Shown here: in pieces, positions 1-6,970 of the stretch
Position numbering within the stretch: position 1 is the first letter of the stretch
How the letters are laid out: each line of letters opens with the position of its first letter
Origin: an uncultured Flavobacteriia bacterium
GTDB lineage: Bacteria > Bacteroidota > Bacteroidia > Flavobacteriales > Flavobacteriaceae
Assembly: GCA_946482495.1 (NCBI GenBank)
Contig: CAMLRV010000025.1
Span: 1-16,381, forward strand
Length of the DNA: 16,381 bases
Reading direction: 5' to 3'
Program-made: the position numbers and the translations under genes
Notes under the pieces: generated by a model
What the model saw: only the letters and a program-made list of their open reading frames with translations
The model's database searches: none
Told to the model about the DNA's origin: nothing

Positions 1-111
1 ATTTTTTTTGATGAAAATTTAGAGTTAAGAGATTTTACTCTTGGATTTAGTAAGGAAGAAATAGCTCAACAATTTAATAAAAAAATTAATTTTTTGGATT
101 ACTTAGTTTAA
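1..111 (+). CDS. C-terminal fragment of an unrecognised protein
   Basis: An open frame runs from the first base of the window to a TAA at 109-111 and gives 36 residues, ending FLDYLV. The 5' part lies outside the window. The fragment is rich in Phe, Asn, Lys and Glu and shows no motif I recognise. That it is coding rests on the unbroken frame up to the edge and on the strong terminator 32 bases after the stop. It converges on pheS. Function unknown. Confidence 0.55.
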   Translation: MFFDENLELRDFTLGFSKEEIAQQFNKKINFLDYLV

Positions 112-143
112 GTAACTATGGATTTTTCATTTAATGAAATAAC

Positions 144-174
144 AAAAAAGCTCAGCAAACGCTGAGCTTTTTTT
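144..174. terminator. Bidirectional intrinsic terminator between the 5' fragment and pheS
   Basis: A 7-bp GC-containing stem, GCTCAGC (150-156) paired with GCTGAGC (161-167), has an AAAC loop. It is flanked by A6 on the left (144-149) and T7 on the right (168-174), so it reads as hairpin plus U-tract on either strand. It lies between two convergent genes and ends one base before the pheS stop codon. Confidence 0.9.
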
Positions 175-175
175 A

Positions 176-1195
176 TTATAAACTAGATTTAAATTGTTCT
201 AAGAAACGCACATCGTTTTCATAAAACATTCTAATATCGCCAATTTGGTATAATAACATGGCAATTCTTTCAATTCCCATACCAAAAGCGTAACCTGTAT
301 ATTCGTTCGGGTCGATTCCACAGTTTTTCAAAACATTAGGATCCACCATACCACAACCCATAATTTCTAACCAACCTGTTCCTTTTGTAATTCGGTAGTC
401 GGTTTCAGTTTTTAATCCCCAATAAATATCTACTTCAGCACTCGGCTCAGTAAAAGGGAAGTATGACGGACGTAATCTAATTTTAGATTTTCCGAACATT
501 TCTTTTGTGAAATATAATAACGTTTGTTTTAAATCGGCAAACGAAACATTTTTATCAATGTATAAACCTTCTACTTGGTGGAAAATACAGTGTGAACGAG
601 ATGAAATAGCCTCGTTACGGAAAACTCTACCTGGAGAAATCGTTCTAATTGGCGGTTTATTGTTTTCCATGTATCTTACCTGAACCGATGAGGTATGCGT
701 ACGCAACAATACATCTGGATTCGTTTGAATGAAAAACGTATCCTGCATATCGCGTGCTGGGTGATATTCTGGTAAATTTAACGCGGTAAAGTTATGCCAA
801 TCGTCTTCAATTTCTGGACCTTCCGAAACGTTAAATCCTATGGTTGAGAAAACATCTAAAATTTGATTTTTTACTAAAGAAATAGGATGACGAGAACCAA
901 TGTTGATTGGATTTCCCGGACGAGATAAATCGCCAAACAAGTTTACAGATTCTGTTTTAGATTCTAGTAATTCTTGTATGCTTTTTACTTTTTCTTCAGC
1001 CGTGTTTTTTAATTCGTTAACTACCTGACCGAATTCTTTCTTTTGTTCGTTTGGTACGTTTTTAAATTCGGCAAAGAATTCTTTCAATAAACCTTTACTC
1101 CCTAAATATTTAATACGAAACTCTTCTAAAGTAGCTTTGTTTTCAGTAGTAAAAGCTTGCGCTGCTGCAATATGTTGTTTTATTTTGTCAATCAT
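176..1195 (-). CDS. pheS: Phenylalanine--tRNA ligase alpha subunit
   Basis: This is the catalytic alpha subunit of the cytoplasmic alpha2beta2 phenylalanyl-tRNA synthetase, which activates phenylalanine with ATP and charges tRNA-Phe. Its 339 residues match the usual bacterial length. The N-terminal part (about 1-85) is the charged helical arm that contacts tRNA. The class II catalytic core follows. Motif 2 surrounds FRNEAISSRSH (192-202), the Phe pocket includes FPFTEPSAEVD (246-256), and motif 3 is GYAFGMGIERIAML (301-314) with the ATP-binding Arg310. The ATG at 1195 is the only sensible start and lies about 20 bases downstream of a TAAATTTG -7 element. No pheT is next to it; split pheS and pheT loci are common in Bacteroidetes. 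No T-box or leader peptide is visible upstream. Confidence 0.98.
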   Translation of the reverse strand: MIDKIKQHIAAAQAFTTENKATLEEFRIKYLGSKGLLKEFFAEFKNVPNEQKKEFGQVVNELKNTAEEKVKSIQELLESKTESVNLFGDLSRPGNPINIGSRHPISLVKNQILDVFSTIGFNVSEGPEIEDDWHNFTALNLPEYHPARDMQDTFFIQTNPDVLLRTHTSSVQVRYMENNKPPIRTISPGRVFRNEAISSRSHCIFHQVEGLYIDKNVSFADLKQTLLYFTKEMFGKSKIRLRPSYFPFTEPSAEVDIYWGLKTETDYRITKGTGWLEIMGCGMVDPNVLKNCGIDPNEYTGYAFGMGIERIAMLLYQIGDIRMFYENDVRFLEQFKSSL

Positions 1196-1214
1196 TGTAA
1201 ATGGTAATTGTCTG

Positions 1215-1222
1215 CAAATTTA
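1215..1222 (-). promoter_or_regulatory. Putative -7 promoter element of pheS
   Basis: On the minus strand the bases read TAAATTTG, an exact match to the Bacteroidetes TAnnTTTG element. It would give a leader of roughly 10-15 bases before the pheS ATG at 1195. I see no convincing -33 TTG; the heptamer repeat at 1230-1260 occupies that space. Confidence 0.55.
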
Positions 1223-1229
1223 AATAAAA

Positions 1230-1260
1230 GTTGGAAGTTGGAAGTTGGAAGTTGGAAGTT
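1230..1260. repeat. Heptanucleotide tandem repeat (GTTGGAA)x4
   Basis: Four perfect head-to-tail copies of GTTGGAA (1230-1257) are followed by a partial GTT. It lies between pheS and the 118-residue hypothetical gene, in the -33 region of the putative pheS promoter. Heptamer tandem repeats of this kind occur between genes in flavobacterial genomes. Copy number may vary by slippage. Confidence 0.9.
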
Positions 1261-1307
1261 TTTTTATAAATAGTTTCAACTGATTGCTAAAATCTGAACA
1301 CGGAATA

Positions 1308-1664
1308 CTAATTAATAATTTCTTTTTCCAAAAAATAATGTACAATGGCTTCTTTCATTAAAACCGATTGTTCGCCCGCTTTTAGCGTAGGTAATTCTTT
1401 CACTACTTTATAATGTGGCCATCCGTCTTTGTCGAAAAATTCAAATTCATAATAACCATAAGGTTCTAAAAGTTTACAAATAGCAATATGCATTAAGTTG
1501 ACTTTTTCGTCTTTCTTGAAAGTGGTATTTATTTTGCCTAATTCCTGAATACCAATTAAATAAATTATCGCATCTAAATCCAATTCATCACCATCCGCAA
1601 ATTTTTCAGATAAAAAGGTTACCACTTTATCCCAGCGTTCTTTTAATTGTGTATCTCTAGACAT
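1308..1664 (-). CDS. Conserved hypothetical protein, 118 residues
   Basis: A small acidic soluble protein without signal peptide or membrane segment. I do not recognise a named domain. Visible features are an N-terminal helical stretch with ERWDKVVTFLSEKF (9-22), an acidic turn, a helical segment YLIGIQELGKI (35-45), and an aromatic stretch YGYYEFEFFDKDGWPHY (69-85) that probably forms beta strands. The whole length looks like a single compact domain, and my impression is that it resembles proteins conserved in Flavobacteriia. It has its own TAnnTTTG element 21 bases upstream of the ATG. It lies between pheS and a two-component regulator without obvious functional link. Function unknown. Confidence 0.85.
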   Translation of the reverse strand: MSRDTQLKERWDKVVTFLSEKFADGDELDLDAIIYLIGIQELGKINTTFKKDEKVNLMHIAICKLLEPYGYYEFEFFDKDGWPHYKVVKELPTLKAGEQSVLMKEAIVHYFLEKEIIN

Positions 1665-1684
1665 GTAAGTTTTATTTTTTTTGG

Positions 1685-1692
1685 CAAAGATA
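1685..1692 (-). promoter_or_regulatory. Putative -7 promoter element of the 118-residue hypothetical gene
   Basis: The minus strand reads TATCTTTG, an exact TAnnTTTG match, 20 bases upstream of the ATG at 1664. It also separates this gene from the regulator at 1712-2395, implying independent transcription. No clear -33 TTG is seen. Confidence 0.6.
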
Positions 1693-1711
1693 GTGTTTTG
1701 AGAATGTAATT

Positions 1712-2395
1712 CTACTCACTCACCCATTTAAACCCAACTCGAGGAATGTTTTCAATTGATAAATTGGGTGTTTCTTTGAAAATTTTTCGCAAACGAGAAA
1801 TAAAAACATCCAAACTTCTTCCTAAAAAATAATCGTCAGAACCCCAAAGTTCCATTAGGATTTTTTCGCGTTTTAAAACGGTATTTGGATTGTCTAAAAA
1901 CAATTTTAATAATTGTGCTTCACGTTCAGTAAGTGTAGTTTTTGACGTTTCGTTTTTAATTAAATAGTTTTCTGGTTCAAAAGTAAAACCATTAAATTGA
2001 TATGATTTCACTGCTTTTTCCGTGTTTTTCTGACTTCGGTGTAAGAATACTTCAATTTTTAAAATCAATTCTTCTATAGAATACGGTTTCACTAAATAAT
2101 CATCAGCGCCCAATTTCAACCCTTTAATTCGATCTTCTTTCATGGTTTTCGCCGATAAAAAGATAATAGGAATTTCTTGATTGCGCTTTCTAATTTCGGT
2201 AGCCAATTCAAATCCGTCCATTTCTGGCATCATAATATCCGTTACCACAATATCAAATTGGCTTTTACAAAACGTTTCCAATCCGCTTTTTCCATTCGTA
2301 CAATGCACCACATCGAAATGTTGTTCCAAATTATCGGAAGTTAAAAATGCTAAAGTTTCTTCGTCTTCAATGTATAAAACCTTTTTTCTATTCAT
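1712..2395 (-). CDS. OmpR-family response regulator (RprY-like)
   Basis: A cytoplasmic transcription factor activated by phosphotransfer, the likely partner of the kinase gene 71 bases upstream (2467-3750). The receiver domain (about 4-118) shows the acidic pair Glu10/Asp11, the phospho-acceptor Asp53 in VVTDIMMPEMDG, Ser81 and Lys103 in VKPYS. A winged-helix DNA-binding domain (about 132-226) follows, with TLTEREAQLLKLF and the recognition-helix region SLDVFISRLRKIF (194-206). The 227 residues are normal for the family. Gene order and domain make-up resemble the Bacteroides RprXY pair, but a firm orthology call needs a tree. The signal and target genes cannot be read from the sequence. Confidence 0.93.
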   Translation of the reverse strand: MNRKKVLYIEDEETLAFLTSDNLEQHFDVVHCTNGKSGLETFCKSQFDIVVTDIMMPEMDGFELATEIRKRNQEIPIIFLSAKTMKEDRIKGLKLGADDYLVKPYSIEELILKIEVFLHRSQKNTEKAVKSYQFNGFTFEPENYLIKNETSKTTLTEREAQLLKLFLDNPNTVLKREKILMELWGSDDYFLGRSLDVFISRLRKIFKETPNLSIENIPRVGFKWVSE

Positions 2396-2431
2396 TTGTG
2401 GTTGTTTATTGTTTTTTATTGGTCAAATGCA

Positions 2432-2441
2432 ATTCGCGAAT
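2432..2441. promoter_or_regulatory. Perfect 10-bp palindrome between kinase and regulator genes
   Basis: ATTCGCGAAT is a perfect inverted repeat inside the 71-base spacer of the kinase-regulator pair. It is CpG-containing, which stands out in this AT-rich spacer. It could be a binding site for a dimeric regulator, or chance. No known factor recognised. Confidence 0.25.
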
Positions 2442-2466
2442 CATAATTTTTGATTAAAGAACAATT

Positions 2467-3750
2467 TTAATTATCGCTCATTTCATAATCCTTTTGGTTA
2501 ATTAAAATAGTAACCGTTATTCCTTTTTCTACATTATTGGCAATGGCAATTTTCCAACGGTGCAAATCGCAAATCTTTTTTACATACGATAATCCAATTC
2601 CGAAACCTTCAATAGTGTTTACATCTTTTCGAGTCACGCGGAAGAATTTATCAAATACGAAAGGTAAGTCTTTTGTAGGAATTCCGCAACCATTATCTTT
2701 AACCTGTATGCAAAGTTGGTTTTTTATTTCGGAAACTTCAATCTCAATTTTTGGAACATCTTCGCAATATTTAACCGAATTATCTACCAAATTAAACAAA
2801 ATGTTATACACATGAAACTCATCGGCGTTGATTTTAAATGCTTTAGATGTGTTTACAGAAATGTCAATTTTCTTGTCGTATTTTAATTTGATATTATCTT
2901 TTACTAAATCTAAAACGGGTTTCAACTCGAATTTGGTTTTGTCAATTAGCATTTGCTTGCTTTCTGTTTTGGCTACATATAAGATTTTTTCTATATGTTC
3001 ATTCAATTTATTGGTTTGATTCACAATAATTTGATTGTATTTAGAAAGTTTAGGATTTTCTTTAATTTCATTTTGTTGTTTCACATAATTGGAAGCAATA
3101 AGTATGGAAGCCAAAGGCGTTTTAAACTCATGCGACATGTTATTGATGAAATCTTTTTGCAATTCGGTGTATTTTTTCTGTTTCAACATCAATACAACCG
3201 AATACACATAAATAATTAAGACCAAAAATAATACAGAAGTAAAAATCCAATATTGACTCAAATTTTTGAAATAATTTTGTTCAATATCTGGAAATCTTAT
3301 GGCAAAATAATAGGTATATTCTGGTTGTTTGCTAAAACAAGTTGGGCATTTAATTGGTTCTTTGCTTCCGTTACTATTAATATGATTACTAAACGCCATT
3401 TGGTCGGAAGTGCAATTGTAAACTGCGTATTCAAAATCTAAATCCAGATTCTTTTTCTGAAATTCCGAAATTAAATAATGTTCTAAAATGGTGTTTTCAA
3501 ATTCATAATTTACATTAACAGTAAAGTAATTTTCTGAAACTCTTTCTACTTGATTAGCAACCAATAAACCCGTTTGATTGTCGATATACAATTTTTCTAG
3601 TACATCTTGAAGCGCGAAAAAGATTTTGTCTTCGGTTTCTTTCTTGGCTAATTTATGTGCGTTATTGATGATAAACAATTGCATAATAATTACCCCTACA
3701 ATAGCAAGGAAGCCAATTATGATAACAATATTAAATCTAGAAAACTTCAT
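2467..3750 (-). CDS. Membrane sensor histidine kinase (RprX-like)
   Basis: A 427-residue inner-membrane kinase paired with the downstream regulator. Transmembrane segment 1 is at about 7-29 and segment 2 at about 168-190, enclosing a periplasmic sensor domain of about 135 residues. The cytoplasmic part has the H-box NNMSHEFKTPL with His207, the N-box NILFNLVDNSVKY (Asn320, Asn324), the G1 box DNGCGI (352-357), the F-box FDKFF (366-370) and the G2 box GFGIGL (382-387), so it should be an active kinase. No HAMP domain is obvious between segment 2 and the H-box. The sensor domain holds Cys113 and a Cys135-x-x-Cys138 pair, unusual enough to suggest disulfide or metal chemistry. Its ATG faces the divergent DUF1573 gene. 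Confidence 0.94.
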   Translation of the reverse strand: MKFSRFNIVIIIGFLAIVGVIIMQLFIINNAHKLAKKETEDKIFFALQDVLEKLYIDNQTGLLVANQVERVSENYFTVNVNYEFENTILEHYLISEFQKKNLDLDFEYAVYNCTSDQMAFSNHINSNGSKEPIKCPTCFSKQPEYTYYFAIRFPDIEQNYFKNLSQYWIFTSVLFLVLIIYVYSVVLMLKQKKYTELQKDFINNMSHEFKTPLASILIASNYVKQQNEIKENPKLSKYNQIIVNQTNKLNEHIEKILYVAKTESKQMLIDKTKFELKPVLDLVKDNIKLKYDKKIDISVNTSKAFKINADEFHVYNILFNLVDNSVKYCEDVPKIEIEVSEIKNQLCIQVKDNGCGIPTKDLPFVFDKFFRVTRKDVNTIEGFGIGLSYVKKICDLHRWKIAIANNVEKGITVTILINQKDYEMSDN

Positions 3751-3828
3751 TTATGTTCTTTTGTTATTTTTTTTATTCTTACCTCAATTTTTCAACGATA
3801 TTATAACAAATTTTAATGCGAAATTAAT

Positions 3829-3868
3829 CATTAACAAGTCATTAACACAATAAATATAACTGATTAAC
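3829..3868 (+). promoter_or_regulatory. 11-bp-phased TTAAC direct repeats (Pho-box-like operator) upstream of the DUF1573 gene
   Basis: CATTAAC occurs at 3829-3835 and again at 3840-3846, with a 4-base spacer. GATTAAC follows at 3862-3868, exactly two 11-bp steps further. The slot between (3851-3857) is degenerate. Heptamer plus four bases is the geometry of Pho boxes bound by PhoB-type regulators. The last repeat ends 21 bases before the -7 element at 3890-3897, matching the placement at the TonB receptor and lipoprotein promoters. It could also act on the divergent kinase gene. Function as an operator is inferred. Confidence 0.55.
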
Positions 3869-3889
3869 AGCATTTTTTAAAAAAATAAA

Positions 3890-3897
3890 TACATTTG
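3890..3897 (+). promoter_or_regulatory. Putative -7 promoter element of the DUF1573 gene
   Basis: TACATTTG matches TAnnTTTG exactly and lies 37 bases upstream of the ATG at 3935. No good -33 TTG exists at the expected distance, which fits a promoter that depends on an activator bound at the adjacent repeats. Confidence 0.6.
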
Positions 3898-3934
3898 CTA
3901 TATCAATAAAGTAAAAACTTAAAAAACAATAATT

Positions 3935-4456
3935 ATGAAAACAGTAAAATTACTTGCATTTGTGTTATTAGTAACATCAGTATCATTTGCACAAACTAAG
4001 AAAAAAGTTAAAGCTACAGCTAAAGCGGTTACAACTGCGCCACTTGCTGCACCGGTTGCTCCAGCAGTTGCTGCTACTCCTGCTGCTGCAGTTCAAACTC
4101 CACAAGTTCCTTCTCAATTAAAATGGGAAAAAGATACACATGAGTTTGGTACTATTGAACAAGGGAAACCAGTTTCTTATGAATTTACATTCACAAACAC
4201 AACAAACAAAGATATTACTTTAACTAATGTAAAAGCATCTTGTGGTTGTACTGCAACTAATTACACAAAAACAGCTGTTAAACCAGGTGAAAAAGGAACA
4301 GTTACTGCAACTTACAATGCTGCTGCAGGTGGAGCTTTCCATAAAACAGTAACAGTTACTACTAGCGAAGAAAATTCTGCTCCAAAAATTATTACTATCA
4401 AAGGAACAGTAAAAGTAAACGAAGTACCTGCTGTAGTTACTCCAACAACAAAATAA
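3935..4456 (+). CDS. Secreted DUF1573 domain protein
   Basis: A 173-residue exported protein of unknown function. A type I signal peptide covers about 1-20 (LLAFVLLVTSVSFAQ, cleavage near Ala19/Gln20). It is followed by a low-complexity Ala/Pro/Val/Thr-rich linker (about 26-60) and one DUF1573 domain (about 62-160). The domain has the characteristic FGTIEQGKPVSYEFTFTNT strand region and the SCGCT motif (Cys103, Cys105). DUF1573 domains look like immunoglobulin-type beta sandwiches and are very common as exported proteins in Bacteroidetes. The short tail after the domain is again Pro/Val/Thr-rich. It is a single-gene unit ended by the hairpin at 4479-4512. The promoter carries Pho-box-like repeats, so its expression may respond to a PhoB-type regulator. 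Confidence 0.93.
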   Translation: MKTVKLLAFVLLVTSVSFAQTKKKVKATAKAVTTAPLAAPVAPAVAATPAAAVQTPQVPSQLKWEKDTHEFGTIEQGKPVSYEFTFTNTTNKDITLTNVKASCGCTATNYTKTAVKPGEKGTVTATYNAAAGGAFHKTVTVTTSEENSAPKIITIKGTVKVNEVPAVVTPTTK

Positions 4457-4478
4457 TATAAAAAATAGTTATATATTT

Positions 4479-4512
4479 AATCCCGATAAGGTTTGCTTAT
4501 CGGGATTTTTTT
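4479..4512 (+). terminator. Intrinsic terminator after the DUF1573 gene, abutting the next start codon
   Basis: A 12-bp perfect stem, AATCCCGATAAG (4479-4490) with CTTATCGGGATT (4496-4507), encloses a 5-base loop GTTTG. It is followed by a T-run that ends at 4512, and the next gene's ATG begins at 4513. It therefore doubles as the immediate 5' leader of the methyltransferase gene. Confidence 0.92.
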
Positions 4513-4986
4513 ATGGAAAAAATTGTAATCAATAGTCCGCTTGGATTTGTGTTAGTTGAAGGTAACGAAGACGGAATTTCTAAAATTTCGGTAACTTCGG
4601 AGGAAACGGTTTTGTCTGAAAGTATTCCTGAATTATTTGAAGAAGTTGTTGTACAATTGAATGAATATTTTGAAGGCACTCGAACCAATTTCAACTTCAA
4701 AATAAATCCAAACGGCACAGATTTTCAAAAGAAAGTATGGGAAGAATTATTAAAAATTCCATTCGGAAAAACGTGTTCTTATCAGGAAATTACCAATAAT
4801 TTAGGTGATCCAAAAGCTATTCGTGCGGTTGCTAATGCCAATGGTAAAAATCCACTTTGGATTGTTGTTCCGTGTCATCGTGTTATTGGTTCCGATGGTT
4901 CCCTAACTGGTTATGCTGGTGGTTTATGGCGAAAAAAATGGTTGTTAGAACATGAAAATCCCGTAAAACAACAAAGTTTATTTTAA
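4513..4986 (+). CDS. ogt: Methylated-DNA--[protein]-cysteine S-methyltransferase
   Basis: A suicide DNA-repair protein that transfers the alkyl group from O6-alkylguanine (or O4-alkylthymine) to its own cysteine. Of 157 residues, the N-terminal part (1-65) is the variable ribonuclease-like domain. The C-terminal part (about 68-150) is the MGMT domain, with TDFQKKVWEEL, PFGKTCSYQEI (83-93), RAVANANGKNP and the active site PCHRV (120-124, Cys121). The start ATG immediately follows the T-tract of the upstream terminator; starting later would remove part of the N-terminal domain. The protein ends in KQQSLF, which resembles a sliding-clamp-binding pentapeptide. It is probably cotranscribed with the serine hydrolase (34-base gap) and exonuclease genes. 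The promoter is not evident. The symbol ogt rather than ada is used because there is no Ada DNA-binding domain. Confidence 0.94.
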   Translation: MEKIVINSPLGFVLVEGNEDGISKISVTSEETVLSESIPELFEEVVVQLNEYFEGTRTNFNFKINPNGTDFQKKVWEELLKIPFGKTCSYQEITNNLGDPKAIRAVANANGKNPLWIVVPCHRVIGSDGSLTGYAGGLWRKKWLLEHENPVKQQSLF

Positions 4987-5020
4987 AAATTTCTTATCTT
5001 GCTTTTAAATTCTTCAAGTC

Positions 5021-6184
5021 ATGACATTTCTTAAAAAGTTTTTCAAATGGTTTTTTATAATCTTAGCTAGCATCATTATTTTGATGTATGTTTTTGATGT
5101 GGATTATTTATTAAGAGCCGTTAGAACAATTTATTTAAAAGGATATACTACCGCATTTTTAGAAGATTATAAAGAATTTCCAAATCGAACCATAAAAAAA
5201 GGTGTGGCTCAACCTTGGGCAATTTCTAAGGAATATAATAGCGTTCCATCGACAGCAATTCTGGATAAAACACATAAAGAGTTACAAACAATTGCCTTTC
5301 TAATCATTAAAAATGATAGTATTTGGCACGAAAGTTATTATGATGGTTTTGGAAAAGATTCAAAATCTAATTCGTTTTCCATGGCAAAAAGTGTGGTTAC
5401 TATGGCAATGGGGAAAGCTATTATGGAAGGAAAAATTAAAAGTTTAGACCAAAAAGTAACTGATTTTTTTCCTGAATTAAAAGGAAAATACGCCAAAGAA
5501 GTTACGGTGGGTGATTTGTCCTCTATGGCTTCAGGTTTAAGTTGGGATGAAAAATATTATAGTCCATTTTCCATCGTAACTCGTGCCTATTTTGATGATA
5601 ATTTAAAAGGAATTATTCTAGGTTTAAAAATAAAAAACAAACCAGGGCAAAGCTTTGAATATTTAAGTGGTGCCACACAATTATTAGCCATGTGTATTGA
5701 AAAAGCAACTGGAAAATATTTGTCCGATTATGTTTCCGATAATTTTTGGAAACCCATGGGAGCCGAAAATGACGCACTTTGGCAATTAGATGAAGCCGAT
5801 ACCGGAATTGAAAAAGCCTATTGTTGTATAGCTAGTAATGCCAGAGATTTTGCTCGTTTTGGAAAACTATACAAGCAAAACGGGAAATGGAATGGTAAGC
5901 AACTTTTAGACAGTGCTTTTGTAGCAAAATCGTTACAACCTCGTTTTCCTGATAGTCCAGAATATGGTTATGGTTGGTGGTTGCACACTATAAAAGGTAA
6001 AAAATTATACTACATGAGAGGTCATTTAGGTCAGTTTGTAATTGTGATTCCAGAAGATGATTTAATAATTGTTCGATTAGGACATTTAAAAGGATTACAA
6101 ACCACAACTGATCCACATAGTAATGATTTATATGTGTATGTAGAAGAAGCTTATAAAATGCTCAACGCGAAGAAGAAAAAATAA
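5021..6184 (+). CDS. Membrane-anchored serine hydrolase (beta-lactamase class C / PF00144 family)
   Basis: A 387-residue predicted hydrolase with an uncleaved N-terminal membrane anchor (about 10-24) that should place the catalytic domain in the periplasm. The catalytic SxxK motif is SMAK (Ser120, Lys123). The second motif sits at YLS (214-216), with Ser replacing the usual Asn of YxN. The third motif is GHLGQ (334-338) in place of the KTG/HxG triad of beta-lactamases. These features fit the broad esterase/peptidase branch of the family better than a true AmpC. The substrate is unknown; cell-wall peptides or esters are possible. It sits 34 bases after the methyltransferase and 19 bases before the exonuclease gene, so the three likely form one transcript. 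Confidence 0.9.
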   Translation: MTFLKKFFKWFFIILASIIILMYVFDVDYLLRAVRTIYLKGYTTAFLEDYKEFPNRTIKKGVAQPWAISKEYNSVPSTAILDKTHKELQTIAFLIIKNDSIWHESYYDGFGKDSKSNSFSMAKSVVTMAMGKAIMEGKIKSLDQKVTDFFPELKGKYAKEVTVGDLSSMASGLSWDEKYYSPFSIVTRAYFDDNLKGIILGLKIKNKPGQSFEYLSGATQLLAMCIEKATGKYLSDYVSDNFWKPMGAENDALWQLDEADTGIEKAYCCIASNARDFARFGKLYKQNGKWNGKQLLDSAFVAKSLQPRFPDSPEYGYGWWLHTIKGKKLYYMRGHLGQFVIVIPEDDLIIVRLGHLKGLQTTTDPHSNDLYVYVEEAYKMLNAKKKK

Positions 6185-6203
6185 AATTTAAAACCAATTC
6201 AAT

Positions 6204-6917
6204 ATGTTACACGCCATTCAATTAGACAATATCTTGTTTTTAGATATTGAAACCGTTCCTGAATTAGAAAATTTTACAGATTTAGACGAAGATTTTCAAG
6301 AGCTATTTGCACTTAAAACCCAATACCAAAGAAAAGACGAATTTACTCCAGAAGAATTTTATGAAAGAGCCGGAATTTGGGCAGAATTTGGAAAAATTAT
6401 TTGTATTTCAGTGGGATATTTTACCCAGAAACAAGGAGAAAGACAATTTAGAGTCACCACTTTTCAAGGTGATGAAGAACGCTTACTATTAGATTTTTCG
6501 AACCTAATTAACAATCATTTTAGTTTACCACATCACATTATGTGTGGACATAATGTAAAAGAGTTTGATTTTCCTTTTATTGCCAGAAGAATGTTAATTC
6601 ACGGGATTAAAATTCCTGCAAAGTTGAATTTAATGGGTAAAAAACCTTGGGAAGTTCCACATTTAGATACGTTGGAATTATGGAAATTTGGTGATTATAA
6701 ACATTATACATCTTTAAAACTATTGACTAAAGTTTTAGGAGTGCCTTCACCAAAAGACGATATCGATGGGAGCGAAGTAGCGAAGGTGTATTATAAAGAA
6801 AATAACATCGACAGAATAGCTGCCTATTGCGAAAAAGATGTGATTGCAGTTGCACAAATTATTTTAAAATTGCGATTTCAAAAATTACTTTCAGAAGATG
6901 AAATTTTAAAAGTATAA
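6204..6917 (+). CDS. Predicted 3'-5' exonuclease, PolB-exonuclease related (PF10108-like)
   Basis: A 237-residue DEDD-superfamily nuclease, expected to degrade DNA from the 3' end with two metal ions. Exo I is FLDIETVPE with Asp14 and Glu16. Exo II is CGHNVKEFDFPF with Asp122. Exo III is YCEKDV, with Tyr208 and Asp212 spaced Y-x3-D as in the DEDDy subgroup. The four acidic residues are therefore all present. There is no polymerase domain, so it is a free-standing exonuclease like other members of this bacterial family. Together with the methyltransferase two genes upstream it gives this transcript a DNA-repair flavour. A strong bidirectional terminator starts five bases after the stop. Confidence 0.9.
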   Translation: MLHAIQLDNILFLDIETVPELENFTDLDEDFQELFALKTQYQRKDEFTPEEFYERAGIWAEFGKIICISVGYFTQKQGERQFRVTTFQGDEERLLLDFSNLINNHFSLPHHIMCGHNVKEFDFPFIARRMLIHGIKIPAKLNLMGKKPWEVPHLDTLELWKFGDYKHYTSLKLLTKVLGVPSPKDDIDGSEVAKVYYKENNIDRIAAYCEKDVIAVAQIILKLRFQKLLSEDEILKV

Positions 6918-6921
6918 AAAC

Positions 6922-6952
6922 AAAAAAGCCCAGTAAATTACTGGGCTTTTTT
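6922..6952. terminator. Bidirectional terminator between exonuclease and YwqK-like genes
   Basis: A stem of AAAAAAGCCCAGTA with TACTGGGCTTTTTT (6922-6935, 6939-6952) encloses a 3-base loop. A-runs and T-runs lie on both sides, so it works for either strand. It separates two convergent genes (stops at 6917 and 6971). Confidence 0.93.
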
Positions 6953-6970
6953 TATATTGTTGATTGGTTT

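Noticed and set aside
3807..3838. Promoter of the RprX-like kinase (minus-strand TTG, 19 bases, TAAAATTTG)
   Set aside because: The -7 has three instead of two bases between TA and TTTG, so it is not a consensus match. Kept only as a possibility.
2181..3853. Several plus-strand open frames of 60-92 codons opposite the first two-component pair
   Set aside because: They lie antisense within well-supported genes, show no domain or signal, and arise from AT-rich codon bias.
5021..6184. AmpC-type antibiotic resistance beta-lactamase
   Set aside because: The YxN position is YLS and the KTG-type motif is replaced by GHLGQ. The membrane anchor and setting fit a general serine hydrolase instead.
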